Part shown: positions 13,561 through 21,508 of the stretch, piece after piece
How positions within the stretch are numbered: position 1 is the first letter of the stretch
Layout: the number at the start of each line of letters is the position of its first letter
Assembly: GCA_040396955.1 (NCBI GenBank)
Contig: JBBAWX010000035.1
Coordinates: 1-21,634, forward strand
DNA length: 21,634 nt
Direction: 5' to 3'
DNA from: UBA965 sp040396955
GTDB taxonomy: Bacteria > Chloroflexota > Chloroflexia > Chloroflexales > Roseiflexaceae
Translations under genes and position numbers: made by a program
The notes under the pieces: generated by a model
What the model was told of the DNA's origin: nothing
The model's input: only the letters and a program-made list of their open reading frames with translations
Databases searched by the model: none

Positions 13561-14772
13561 CTACAACGCCTGAAAGTCCTTGCTGTCGCGTTTGCGCGAA
13601 TTGAGGGCTGGGATTTCGTTTTTGAGGAGCGACTGCTCGACCATGTCGAGGAACGTGCGGCGGTCGCTGGCCTTGATGACGGCCTGTTCGTGAGCCCTGG
13701 CCAGCGCCACGGGGTAGCCCTGGCCGCGCATGGCCTGATCGTAGACAATGGCGTGCACCGTGTCGAGCATCTGGGCGTCGGCGACCACCCACTCGGGCAC
13801 TTCGACGCGGGCGATTTCGGCGCCGACGCGCAGGTAGAAGAAGTGAATGCGGTGCTCGCGGTAGTACTCGCGGTTGGCGCGCGCCATCGACAGGTACACG
13901 GGGCCGCGCTGGCCGTCGCTGAGTTGTTGGATGGCGATGTCGGCGTCGGCGAGGTCGTTGCAGGGGGTACACGAGGGCTGGCGCCCGGCTGCCACATCGC
14001 TACACCGATCGCACACCGCACCACGCCCAGCGGGGACATCCACATCGGGGCAGAGCATGAGGCGCACCATGCCCAGCATTTCGGGCGAGCGTGGGCGGCT
14101 GATGTACGAGGCCACAGGCACTCCCTGCGCCTTGAGGGCATCGAGGGCGGCGAGGTAGGGGTCAAGGAGCAACTCGCGCACGGCGTCATCGCTGTTGGCC
14201 AGGTTCCAGCGCATCAGGGTGCCGTCTTGCAGGGCAATGGCGGGCACATCGGGCACCCGTGTGAGGAATTCTGCGGCCAGTTTGGCGAGGGCCATGCCCT
14301 CGGCCGCATCGCGTTTGGCGTTGAGGAGCTGACCTTCGACGGGGATGCGGCGCATGCCGTCGCTGATGTAGAGATCGGCATCGCGGAAGCCCAGCATGGG
14401 TGCTGAGCGCAAGACGGCATAGGAGTTGTAGCCGTATTGGATGAGCACTTCACCGATATTGATGACATAGCAGACCGCCATGCCGTGGCGCTCCACGTCG
14501 AGTTGTGAGCCGTCGCTGGCCACGATGAGGTAGTCGTCGGGAATGGCGGGCAGGGCGCCCACGGTGTCAAACGTATCGTGGATCTGGGCCTGGAGCCACG
14601 CCGAACGGTCGCTGAGCGTGACAGCGTCGTTCCAATGTGCTTCATGCCCCACATGCCGCTCTAAGAGATGCTGAATCATCAGGCGGCGACGGCGTTGCTC
14701 GGCCGAGCCGTTGGCCACGTGCTTGGTCATTTCACGCACCTGATTGGCTAGTGTGACGACATCGAGTGCCAT
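13561..14772 (-). CDS. nurA: NurA domain nuclease
   Basis: A 403-residue NurA-family protein; the founding archaeal members are Mn-dependent 5'-3' nucleases that work with the HerA translocase in DNA end resection. The first active-site motif is ASDGSQLD (D87). A second likely metal ligand is D183 in ALQDGTL. FYLRVGAEIARVEVPEWV is the typical late strand pair. A CxxC-N10-CxxC cluster (C254, C257, C268, C271) sits in a loop and could bind zinc. The ATG at 14772 follows GGAGGGGG, and frame extension upstream lacks support. HerA is not in the window. The TM-macro gene follows after 17 nt, and the promoter region is shared divergently with guaB. Confidence 0.88.
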   Translation of the reverse strand: MALDVVTLANQVREMTKHVANGSAEQRRRRLMIQHLLERHVGHEAHWNDAVTLSDRSAWLQAQIHDTFDTVGALPAIPDDYLIVASDGSQLDVERHGMAVCYVINIGEVLIQYGYNSYAVLRSAPMLGFRDADLYISDGMRRIPVEGQLLNAKRDAAEGMALAKLAAEFLTRVPDVPAIALQDGTLMRWNLANSDDAVRELLLDPYLAALDALKAQGVPVASYISRPRSPEMLGMVRLMLCPDVDVPAGRGAVCDRCSDVAAGRQPSCTPCNDLADADIAIQQLSDGQRGPVYLSMARANREYYREHRIHFFYLRVGAEIARVEVPEWVVADAQMLDTVHAIVYDQAMRGQGYPVALARAHEQAVIKASDRRTFLDMVEQSLLKNEIPALNSRKRDSKDFQAL

Positions 14773-14860
14773 GATTCCCCCTCCTTGCCACCATTTTTTG
14801 CGCATCCTCCATCTATTGTAATTCATCACCGGTCAAAACAGCACTCTTTGTGGCCGTTGA

Positions 14861-14889
14861 TTGACGCTGACGATGCAAAAAGGTATCAT
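14861..14889 (+). promoter_or_regulatory. Promoter for guaB
   Basis: TTGACG at 14861-14866 and TATCAT at 14884-14889 with a 17-bp spacer, giving a leader of about 40 nt before the GTG start. No purine-riboswitch fold is apparent in the short leader. Confidence 0.8.
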
Positions 14890-14934
14890 AATGGGAATAT
14901 ATTCGCCGCGACGACTTCAAAACAGGAGGCGGTT

Positions 14935-16410
14935 GTGACAATCGATTGGGCAGACAAGTTTGCACGTGAGGCGCTCACCTTCGATGACGTGCTCTTGATC
15001 CCAGCAGCGTCTGATGTGTTGCCGGCCACGACCAATGTTAGTACTTGGCTGACTCGCGGAATCCGCATGAATATCCCCCTTGTCAGTGCCGCCATGGACA
15101 CGGTCACCGAGCACCGTTTGGCCATCGCCATGGCCCGCGAAGGTGGCATTGGCATCATCCACAAAAATATGTCGATCGACGACCAGGTCGAAATGGCGCG
15201 CAAGGTCAAACGCTCCGAAAACGGCATGATTACCGACCCCATCACCATGCCCTTTGACCGCACGGTGGGCGACGCCCTCGACATGATGTCGGAATACCGC
15301 ATCTCGGGCATCCCCATTACTACCCACAATGGCGACCTCGTCGGCATCGTGACCAACCGCGATTTGCGCTTCGAGACCGACCCAACCCGGCCCATCAGCG
15401 AGCTGATGACGGGCAAAGACCTGGTCACCGTGCCCGAGGGCACCACGCTCGAGCAGGCCAAAGAGTTGCTCCACAGGCATCGCATCGAAAAGGTGCTCGT
15501 CGTCGATGAAAACGGCCGCTTGTCGGGCATGATTACCGTCAAAGACATCATGAAGCAAATCGAGTACCCGCACGCCTGCAAAGACGAACAAGGGCGTTTG
15601 CGCGTGGGGGCGGCCATCGGCATCAGCGGTGATTTCATTGCACGTGCTGAGGCACTCATCAAAATTGGCGTCGATGTGCTGACCATCGACACCGCACATG
15701 GGCACTCCAAGGGGGTGCTCGAGGGTATCCTCAAGGTGCGCGAGCACTTCCCCAACGTGCAACTCATCGCCGGCAACATCTCGACGGGCGAAGCCGCCTT
15801 GGCCTTGTGCGAACGCGGCGTGGACGGCATCAAGGTCGGCCAAGGGCCGGGGAGCATCTGCACCACGCGTGTCGTGACCGGGGCCGGCATGCCACAGATT
15901 ACCGCCATTTCGGAGTGCACCAAAGTAGCCGATCGCTTCGGCATCCCCGTCATCGGCGATGGCGGTATCCGCTACAGTGGTGACATCACCAAGGCCATCG
16001 CCGCAGGGGCGCACTCGGTCATGCTGGGATCGCTGTTTGCCGGTACCGACGAAAGCCCCGGCGAGACGATCCTCTACGAAGGACGTAGCTACAAGGTCTA
16101 CCGCGGCATGGGCTCGATCGATGCCATGCAAAAAGGCGGTGGTGAGCGTTACTTCCAGACCACGCGTGAAAGCCGCAAAATGGTGGCCGAGGGCATCGTG
16201 GGGCGCGTGCCCTTCAAGGGTCCCGTGGGCGACACCGTCTACCAGCTCGTGGGCGGCCTACGCGCCGGCATGGGCTATGTAGGCGCTGCTACCATCGAAG
16301 AAGTCCGCGTCAAGGCGCGCTTTAATCGGATTTCGATGGCCAGCCTGACCGAAAGCCACCCCCACGACATCACCATCACCAAAGAAGCCCCCAATTACGA
16401 GCGCCGCTAA
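14935..16410 (+). CDS. guaB: Inosine-5'-monophosphate dehydrogenase
   Basis: A 491-residue IMPDH, the normal length, oxidising IMP to XMP with NAD in GMP synthesis. The N-terminus reads REALTFDDVLLIPAASDVLP. Two CBS domains lie at about residues 95-210. The catalytic loop GQGPGSICTTRVVTG has nucleophile C309. The flap and late motifs RGMGSIDAMQ and GGERYFQ are present, as is the phosphate-binding IGDGGIRYSGDI. The start is a GTG at 14935, with AGGAGG at 14924-14929 and 5-nt spacing. A longer frame begins at 14785 but runs through the promoter. It is monocistronic, with a hairpin downstream. Confidence 0.97.
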   Translation: MTIDWADKFAREALTFDDVLLIPAASDVLPATTNVSTWLTRGIRMNIPLVSAAMDTVTEHRLAIAMAREGGIGIIHKNMSIDDQVEMARKVKRSENGMITDPITMPFDRTVGDALDMMSEYRISGIPITTHNGDLVGIVTNRDLRFETDPTRPISELMTGKDLVTVPEGTTLEQAKELLHRHRIEKVLVVDENGRLSGMITVKDIMKQIEYPHACKDEQGRLRVGAAIGISGDFIARAEALIKIGVDVLTIDTAHGHSKGVLEGILKVREHFPNVQLIAGNISTGEAALALCERGVDGIKVGQGPGSICTTRVVTGAGMPQITAISECTKVADRFGIPVIGDGGIRYSGDITKAIAAGAHSVMLGSLFAGTDESPGETILYEGRSYKVYRGMGSIDAMQKGGGERYFQTTRESRKMVAEGIVGRVPFKGPVGDTVYQLVGGLRAGMGYVGAATIEEVRVKARFNRISMASLTESHPHDITITKEAPNYERR

Positions 16411-16416
16411 TTCTTT

Positions 16417-16450
16417 CTTCCCCCCTGCCACGTTGGTGACAGGGGGGAAG
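16417..16450 (+). terminator. Hairpin after guaB
   Basis: CTTCCCCCCTG at 16417-16427 pairs with CAGGGGGGAAG at 16440-16450; CAC/GTG extends the stem past a C-A mismatch. It starts 6 nt after the guaB stop and ends 9 nt from the stop of the convergent hypothetical gene. It has no T run on either side. Confidence 0.7.
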
Positions 16451-16459
16451 GCACGCACG

Positions 16460-16981
16460 CTACCACGGATTATTGTTAAATTCGTTTACCAACAGATTAT
16501 TATCCTGCAGACGATGCCACCCAAAACGCCTCACACGTGGACGATGTACACTTTGGAGTAATTTCCGCCACCACACCAGATGCGGAAAGCCGCGGTTGTC
16601 GATGACACACCGCTTTGTCTCAACACCATTCACAATCTGAATGTAGAGGTCTTTGGCATAGACCGACTCAAAGCCCATGTGCACATACATGAGTTGCCGC
16701 CCCTGTGGGACACGTAGCACACCGGTCACCCATTCCGCAAATATCGGCTGGCCATCGCTGATGTCAAAGTGACCACGCACTCCAATAAGGTACAATTTCC
16801 CCTGTTTGAGCTCCCAACTTCCCACATATCCACGCCAACACGCCGAACTCCCAATGATGAGGTCTGGTTTTTTGTGGATTGCTATCACAAGACGTGGATG
16901 GGCAAATCGCACAGGCGGACAACACGTCATGGTGGTGTGTTTGCCATCAAGGATGAGTCGTTCGTGGACTTGTGCGGTCAT
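16460..16981 (-). CDS. Conserved hypothetical protein (WRGYVGSWEL family)
   Basis: A 173-residue protein from the ATG at 16981 (MTAQVHERLI). The frame extends up to 26 codons further to an ATG at 17059, and the predicted mRNA start near 17071 allows either. The central part, SSACWRGYVGSWELKQGKLYL (in pieces, about residues 45-65), then EWVTGVLRVPQGRQLMYVHMGFESVYAKDLYI, resembles a small family of uncharacterised bacterial proteins with a WRGYxGxWEL core. No function is known to me. There is no signal peptide or TM segment. The Asn-rich C-terminus and AT-rich codons differ from the neighbours and hint at recent acquisition. It is transcribed alone. Confidence 0.7.
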   Translation of the reverse strand: MTAQVHERLILDGKHTTMTCCPPVRFAHPRLVIAIHKKPDLIIGSSACWRGYVGSWELKQGKLYLIGVRGHFDISDGQPIFAEWVTGVLRVPQGRQLMYVHMGFESVYAKDLYIQIVNGVETKRCVIDNRGFPHLVWWRKLLQSVHRPRVRRFGWHRLQDNNLLVNEFNNNPW

Positions 16982-17077
16982 ATCGTTGCTTTCATCGTTG
17001 CACCTCAGATACTCCGTGCTTTGTCGCGCCATACATCGGTCTCGCAAATACGGCATCATTTCAACGTGTTTTTATTT

Positions 17078-17106
17078 TATATATTACGAACACGTGACTA
17101 TGTCAA
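17078..17106 (-). promoter_or_regulatory. Promoter for the WRGYVGSWEL-family gene
   Basis: On the minus strand TTGACA (17106-17101) and TATATA (17083-17078) are 17 bp apart. An ACGTGTT/AACACGT inverted repeat (17064-17070 and 17089-17095) brackets the -10 box and could be an operator. The surroundings are unusually AT-rich. Confidence 0.75.
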
Positions 17107-17152
17107 TATACTGATAAAAAGATGCTAATAATACGCACCAAATTCTCACATT

Positions 17153-17189
17153 GCATGGATGAACGCATGGAATACGAACGTGCTATAGT
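17153..17189 (+). promoter_or_regulatory. Extended -10 promoter with upstream direct repeat
   Basis: TGCTATAGT at 17181-17189 is an extended -10 element 38 nt before the chosen start of the four-TM gene. Upstream, GCATGGA occurs at 17153-17159 and 17165-17171, a 12-bp-spaced direct repeat roughly where a -35 or activator site would be. No good -35 hexamer is present. Confidence 0.5.
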
Positions 17190-17227
17190 GGGGGCACACG
17201 ATGGTCGTAGCTGAATTGGAGGATGCC

Positions 17228-18223
17228 ATGTCCCAACCAACTTGGGCCGACACCGGCCAACGCGAGTACCGGCGCATTCTAACATACGCCGGCATGATCA
17301 TACTTGTATCGTGGGTCGCCAATAGTATGCTCGGGATACGTGCATCGTGGCCCATGATTGTACCGCTCTGGGGGATCAGCGTAGCCGGCTTTTTCCTATA
17401 CCTGTTGGCGCGCTACGAGCGCATCCCTGATAGCTCACGCTTGGCCAGCCACGCAGTGCCACTTACCGCGCCCTTCACCATGCCCACCACCCCAGGCAGG
17501 CCTGCTGCGCTGAGTGGCACGGTAACCAGTGGAGCTCTCATCAGTGATATACCGTACCATCAAGGCGGGAATTTTTTGGCGCTCACCCGCATCACCGAGG
17601 TACTCCGCCGCGAACAACATACGCAGCGTGATCGCCTTGAATGGCACGAAGAGAGTCAGCACACGGTGTATGCGTCACAGGCGCAGATAGGTGAACTTAC
17701 ATTCACGCCTGACGAATCTGTGCTCGTAGGTATGCCACGACACCGCATTGCGCCGAGCCCTATCACTGCACAACTACCAGAGGCCACCAGTGACGAACGG
17801 TACCTGTACATTCCCGGTCAAGCCGGAGCACGGCTCGGCGTAGGAACATTGGTGCGTGGTGATCGGCGCATTGCACACTACGCAGTGCCAAGCAACGTGC
17901 CCGCTACGTTGTTTGGTGTACCGGAGCATGGGGAGATGGTCCCCTTTGTGGCCGCAGATGGCCAAGTCATACACTCTCTGTGGGCCGGATCATTGCCAGA
18001 GGCGCTTGCCACGCTACGCACCCAGGAGGCCACGGCACGGCGCAACACGCGGCTGGTGGTCGGGGTGATGGAAATCATCGCCTGGACGGTGCTCTGCGCG
18101 GATTTCAAGGTGGGCACGCTGGTGGAGTGGGGGGCATATACCGCAGTAGTACTGGGGAGCATCATCGGGATAGCAAGTGTCGTGCTGGTGAGTACCGTGG
18201 TGAATCCACGCCAGCGTGTCTAG
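17228..18223 (+). CDS. Four-TM membrane protein, weakly GIDE-like middle domain
   Basis: A 331-residue protein starting at the ATG 17228, which follows GGAGG with 5-nt spacing; an ATG at 17201 is less favoured. There are two N-terminal TM segments (about residues 19-36 and 42-61) and two C-terminal ones (about 277-294 and 305-324). Between them is a hydrophilic domain of about 200 residues with GTVTSGALISDIPYHQGGNF, EWHEES and FTPDESVLVGMP. This TM-soluble-TM plan and the short beta motifs recall bacterial proteins with an E3-ligase GIDE-like domain, but the match is weak and no catalytic residues can be assigned. Codon use is somewhat relaxed compared with the housekeeping genes. It is monocistronic. 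Confidence 0.65.
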   Translation: MSQPTWADTGQREYRRILTYAGMIILVSWVANSMLGIRASWPMIVPLWGISVAGFFLYLLARYERIPDSSRLASHAVPLTAPFTMPTTPGRPAALSGTVTSGALISDIPYHQGGNFLALTRITEVLRREQHTQRDRLEWHEESQHTVYASQAQIGELTFTPDESVLVGMPRHRIAPSPITAQLPEATSDERYLYIPGQAGARLGVGTLVRGDRRIAHYAVPSNVPATLFGVPEHGEMVPFVAADGQVIHSLWAGSLPEALATLRTQEATARRNTRLVVGVMEIIAWTVLCADFKVGTLVEWGAYTAVVLGSIIGIASVVLVSTVVNPRQRV

Positions 18224-18241
18224 CAATACCGCTTTGTGGCC

Positions 18242-18280
18242 AAAAACCAGGGGCGGTGGGCACATGCCCACCGCCCCTGG
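18242..18280 (-). terminator. Intrinsic terminator for the HMA gene, bidirectional stem
   Basis: CCAGGGGCGGTGGGC at 18247-18261 is perfectly complementary to GCCCACCGCCCCTGG at 18266-18280 with an ACAT loop. On the minus strand TTTTT follows at 18246-18242, so it is a classic terminator for the HMA gene. The same stem lies 23 nt after the convergent four-TM gene and may end that transcript too. Confidence 0.9.
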
Positions 18281-18295
18281 GCTGCCTGCGATCGG

Positions 18296-18511
18296 CTACG
18301 AGGCCACTGCCTCGACAGTGTCGAAACCAGCTTCGTTGATGGCCTCAACGAGTTGTGTGGCCGCCACATCGGCATGATTGACCGTCACCACCTTGGTGGG
18401 AATGTCAACCGTCACCTGGGACACACCCGTTAGTGCGCTGACTTCTTTGGTGATGGCCCGCACACAGTGGTCACACGAGATATCAGGGACACGAAATTGA
18501 GAGGTCGTCAT
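18296..18511 (-). CDS. Heavy-metal-associated (HMA) domain protein, copper-chaperone-like
   Basis: A 71-residue single HMA domain, the size of CopZ/Atx1-type chaperones that pass Cu(I) to P-type ATPases. The metal site is CDHC in PDISCDHCVRAI (about residues 11-14), followed by the typical VSALTGVSQVTVDIPTKVVTV and a terminal EAGFDTVEA. The usual GMTC is replaced by DISC, a variant seen in many stand-alone HMA proteins. The ATG at 18511 has AAAGGAG upstream and is preferred over an ATG at 18541. No copper ATPase or CsoR-type repressor gene is in the window, so the metal is inferred from the family. Confidence 0.85.
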   Translation of the reverse strand: MTTSQFRVPDISCDHCVRAITKEVSALTGVSQVTVDIPTKVVTVNHADVAATQLVEAINEAGFDTVEAVAS

Positions 18512-18546
18512 TGCGGGAACTCCTTTATACGTGAAACACACAAGAT

Positions 18547-18575
18547 TTCACAGAACCCAAAATGCAGTATAGAAT
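18547..18575 (+). promoter_or_regulatory. Promoter for mtnP
   Basis: TTCACA at 18547-18552 and TAGAAT at 18570-18575 with a 17-bp spacer on the plus strand, about 40 nt before the mtnP start. It faces and overlaps the HMA promoter. Confidence 0.7.
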
Positions 18576-18594
18576 ATGGGCACACACCCGTCAA
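18566..18594 (-). promoter_or_regulatory. Promoter for the HMA gene
   Basis: On the minus strand TTGACG (18594-18589) and TATACT (18571-18566) have a 17-bp spacer. Its -10 overlaps the -10 of the opposing mtnP promoter by 2 bp, so the two promoters interfere directly. The leader is about 50 nt. Confidence 0.82.
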
Positions 18595-18622
18595 CGTTGT
18601 TGCACTGATTTACGAGGTAGGC

Positions 18623-19489
18623 ATGATTCAAGCAACCATCGGCGTCATCGGTGGCAGTGGGCTCTACAGCATGCCCGGGCTCACTGATGTCGAGCGCGTG
18701 AGCGTCGACACTCCCTTTGGCTCCCCCAGCGACCACTACATCATTGGGAGCATTGCAGGCACGCGCGTGGCGTTTTTACCGCGACACGGGGTCGGTCATC
18801 GTCTGACGCCGAGCGAAGTTCCTTCACGCGCCAACATCTACGGGTTCCGCCAACTCGGGGTCCGGAGTCTGATTGCCGTGAGTGCTGTGGGAAGTCTGCG
18901 TGACGACTATGCCCCCGGGCACATCGTCATCCCGACGCAGCTGTACGACCGCACCAAGGGCATCCGGCCGAGTACGTTTTTTGGGGAGGGGATTGTGGCG
19001 CATGTGGGCTTCGACAAACCGTTCGACGCCGAGCTGAGTGCGCGCCTCGCCCACGCTGCCACCAGCGTGGGAGCCACGTTTCACCAGGGTGGTACGTATG
19101 TCTGCATGGAAGGACCGCAGTTTTCGACCCTCGCCGAGAGCAACGAAAACCGCCGCCGCGGCTTTGATTTGATTGGTATGACGGCCCTGCCCGAAGCCAA
19201 ACTGGCGCGTGAGGCCGAAATCGCCTACGCCATGCTAGCCATGGTCACCGATTATGATTGCTGGCACCCTGATCACGATGCCGTCACAGTGGAAACCGTC
19301 GTGGCCACCATGCACGCCAATTCTGCCATGGCACAGGCCATCATCAAGGCGGTCGTGCCCCTGATTGCAGAGGGCTTCGACAGCCCGGCCCACCGTGCCT
19401 TGGCCATGGCCATCATGACAGATCCGGCCCACATTCCGGCCGATAAGCGCCAACAACTCGCCCTCTTGCTCGACAAGTACCTGAAGTAG
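18623..19489 (+). CDS. mtnP: S-methyl-5'-thioadenosine phosphorylase
   Basis: A 288-residue PNP/MTAP family 2 phosphorylase that splits methylthioadenosine, a by-product of polyamine synthesis, into adenine and methylthioribose-1-phosphate. The phosphate loop is GGSGL at residues 10-14. The family signature PRHGVGHRLTPSEVPSRANI and the substrate-site YVCMEGPQFSTLAES are intact. IGMTALPEAKLAREAEI carries the conserved GMT, and TDYDCWHPDHDAVTVE has the aspartates that favour adenine over hypoxanthine bases. The ATG at 18623 follows GAGGT; the upstream frame crosses both promoters. PIG-L and MFS genes follow on the same strand, but the 53-nt gap leaves co-transcription open. Confidence 0.93.
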   Translation: MIQATIGVIGGSGLYSMPGLTDVERVSVDTPFGSPSDHYIIGSIAGTRVAFLPRHGVGHRLTPSEVPSRANIYGFRQLGVRSLIAVSAVGSLRDDYAPGHIVIPTQLYDRTKGIRPSTFFGEGIVAHVGFDKPFDAELSARLAHAATSVGATFHQGGTYVCMEGPQFSTLAESNENRRRGFDLIGMTALPEAKLAREAEIAYAMLAMVTDYDCWHPDHDAVTVETVVATMHANSAMAQAIIKAVVPLIAEGFDSPAHRALAMAIMTDPAHIPADKRQQLALLLDKYLK

Positions 19490-19542
19490 TACAGGCTCTA
19501 TTCGCTCACCGTTTGTATGCACAAAGGCAGTACCACATCGTT

Positions 19543-20277
19543 ATGAGTGACACACCTCGACCTGTCGCCATGAGCATCATGGCGCACCCCGATGACGCCG
19601 AGTTCAGTAGCACGGGCACATTGTTGACCTGGATCAACGAGGGCTACGACGCATACATCTGCGTCATCACCGACGCCTCGGCCGGCGGCCCCGATGAAGC
19701 CACCGACCTGAGCCCACAAGCCCGCCAAGTGACCGTTGACACGCGCAAAGCGGAGCAAGCCGAAGCCGGCCGCCGCCTCGGCCTCAAAGGCGTCATCCAC
19801 CTCGATTATCCAGATGGGCGGCTCTACCCAACCCTGCAACTGCGCCGCGACATTGTACGTGTGCTCCGCACCTACAAACCGACGCGCGTCATCTGCCAGT
19901 CGCCCGAGCGCTACTGGGGCATGCCGCTGTCGATTGCTCGCTATCACCCCGACCATATTGCGGCGGGGACAGCGACACTCGCGGCCATTTACCCGGCCTC
20001 ACAAAACCCGTGGGACTTCCCCGAACTCATGACCCAAGAGGGGCTTCTGCCACACAAAGTCAAAGAAATTTACATTGTGGGCACCCCACAACCCAATGTG
20101 GGCATCGACATCAGCGCCGTGTTTGAGCGCAAATTACACGCCCTCCACGCCCATGCCAGCCAAGTCGGCGCCGAAAACCCCGAGCTTGATGCACGCATGC
20201 GCGATTGGGCCAGTGAGAATGGCGCGAAATTTGATCTTCCCATGGCTGAAATCTTTCATCGAACGGAGAATCCCTAA
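19543..20277 (+). CDS. PIG-L (LmbE-like) family deacetylase
   Basis: A 244-residue zinc-dependent deacetylase of the PIG-L/LmbE family, whose members remove acetyl groups from GlcNAc-containing substrates (bacillithiol, mycothiol or antibiotic precursors). The zinc motif AHPDDAEF has H15 and D18 with the catalytic base D17. The second metal motif YHPDHIAAG carries H138. ITDASAGGPDEATDLS is the usual loop after strand 2, although the family GExG is altered. The ATG at 19543 is chosen over a TTG at 19513. The stop is 2 nt before the MFS gene, so the two proteins are probably made together. The physiological substrate is unknown. Confidence 0.9.
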   Translation: MSDTPRPVAMSIMAHPDDAEFSSTGTLLTWINEGYDAYICVITDASAGGPDEATDLSPQARQVTVDTRKAEQAEAGRRLGLKGVIHLDYPDGRLYPTLQLRRDIVRVLRTYKPTRVICQSPERYWGMPLSIARYHPDHIAAGTATLAAIYPASQNPWDFPELMTQEGLLPHKVKEIYIVGTPQPNVGIDISAVFERKLHALHAHASQVGAENPELDARMRDWASENGAKFDLPMAEIFHRTENP

Positions 20278-20279
20278 GC

Positions 20280-21494
20280 ATGTTCAAGGCCGAATTTCGC
20301 ACTCCAGAAGCCCGTCAAGGCTTCATCCTCATCACGCTGACCACCATTTTGGCGAGTTTCGCCATGTCGGGGCAACACGCCATTGTCACTAATTTTTTCC
20401 GTGACGAATTAGGGCTCGCTGGCCCAGAGTTCGGCTATATCACGGCCATCCGCGAGATCCCCGGTTTCCTCATCATCTTTTTGACGGCGCTTTTTTACAA
20501 GCTCTCATTGCCACGGCTGACCACACTCGCCCTCATGACACTGGCGCTCGGATATGCGCTGTTTAGCATTGCCACCGACTTCGCCACGGTCACCCCGTGG
20601 GTCATCGTCAGCTCGATGGGGTATCACACCTGGTTGCAGACCCAGCATGCCCTGGCCATGAGCACCACCACCGAAGACAAAGCGGGGACCGTGCTTGGCA
20701 CGGTGACCGCACTAGGCAACTTGGGTGGGCTCCTTGCCATGGTCTTAATGGCACTCGGCTTCCAAAATGGCTGGTTCGGCTTCACCAACGCCTTTTATCT
20801 GCTCGGCTTAGCGGCTGCCGCCGCTGGCGTGGCCATTTTTGCCTTCCCCAACCTCAAAGACGGCATCCCGCACCCAGCTGAGGCCAAGCGTGAGCCGATT
20901 GTCGTCCACAAGGATTACCGGTTTTACTACATGCTCAACTTGCTCGACGGTGGGCGCCAGCAGATTTTCTTTTCGTTCGGCTTGTTTGTGCTGGTCGAAA
21001 ACTACGACCTTAGCGTCAGCCAGCTCACCATGCTCCTCATTGCCGTCAACGTCATCAACACGCTGATTGGGCGCCGGGTCGGCAAACTCATCGACCGCTT
21101 CGGCGAGCGCCCCATGCTGGCCGCCGCCAATGTGCTGTACGTGGTCGCATTGGCCGGCTACGCCTTTGTAAACAACATCTGGATTGTGCTAGCCTGCTAT
21201 ACTATCTACAGCATCATCTTCCCCATTTCGTGGATTGGGGCCAACACCTACTTGCGCAAAGTGGCTTCACAGGCCGATATTGCCCCCTCGATTGCCATGG
21301 GACTCACCATGCAACATGCAGCAGCGGTACTCGTGCCGTTGGCCGCAGGTTACATCATGAATTTTTATGGCTACCAAATCCCCTTCATGATTGCCATGAT
21401 TTTTGCGGTCATTACCATGATATCGACACGCTACATCGATCCTGCCACCCAAAAATCCACCAGTCGCTTGGCCGAAGAGGCCGCCCGCGCCTAA
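20280..21494 (+). CDS. Major facilitator superfamily transporter
   Basis: A 404-residue inner-membrane MFS protein with about 12 hydrophobic segments in two halves. The charged central loop PNLKDGIPHPAEAKREPIVVHKD (in pieces, about residues 195-217) divides them. The second half carries GRRVGKLIDRFGERP, the equivalent of the MFS loop motif. The ATG at 20280 has GGAG within the end of the PIG-L gene. Coupling to PIG-L and a following amidohydrolase suggests uptake or export of a small amide or amino-sugar compound, but the substrate cannot be read from sequence. No frameshift or truncation is seen. Confidence 0.9.
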   Translation: MFKAEFRTPEARQGFILITLTTILASFAMSGQHAIVTNFFRDELGLAGPEFGYITAIREIPGFLIIFLTALFYKLSLPRLTTLALMTLALGYALFSIATDFATVTPWVIVSSMGYHTWLQTQHALAMSTTTEDKAGTVLGTVTALGNLGGLLAMVLMALGFQNGWFGFTNAFYLLGLAAAAAGVAIFAFPNLKDGIPHPAEAKREPIVVHKDYRFYYMLNLLDGGRQQIFFSFGLFVLVENYDLSVSQLTMLLIAVNVINTLIGRRVGKLIDRFGERPMLAAANVLYVVALAGYAFVNNIWIVLACYTIYSIIFPISWIGANTYLRKVASQADIAPSIAMGLTMQHAAAVLVPLAAGYIMNFYGYQIPFMIAMIFAVITMISTRYIDPATQKSTSRLAEEAARA

Positions 21495-21508
21495 TTGAGC
21501 CTTCTCCG

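Noticed and set aside
13528..14406. 292-codon plus-strand frame opposite nurA
   Set aside because: Shadow of nurA; nurA has active-site motifs and a strong GGAGG start.
14890..14934. Possible purine riboswitch before guaB
   Set aside because: The predicted leader is too short and lacks the three-way-junction core.
14917..16131. 404-codon minus-strand frame opposite guaB
   Set aside because: Caused by GC-rich codon structure of guaB; no motifs or ribosome-binding site.
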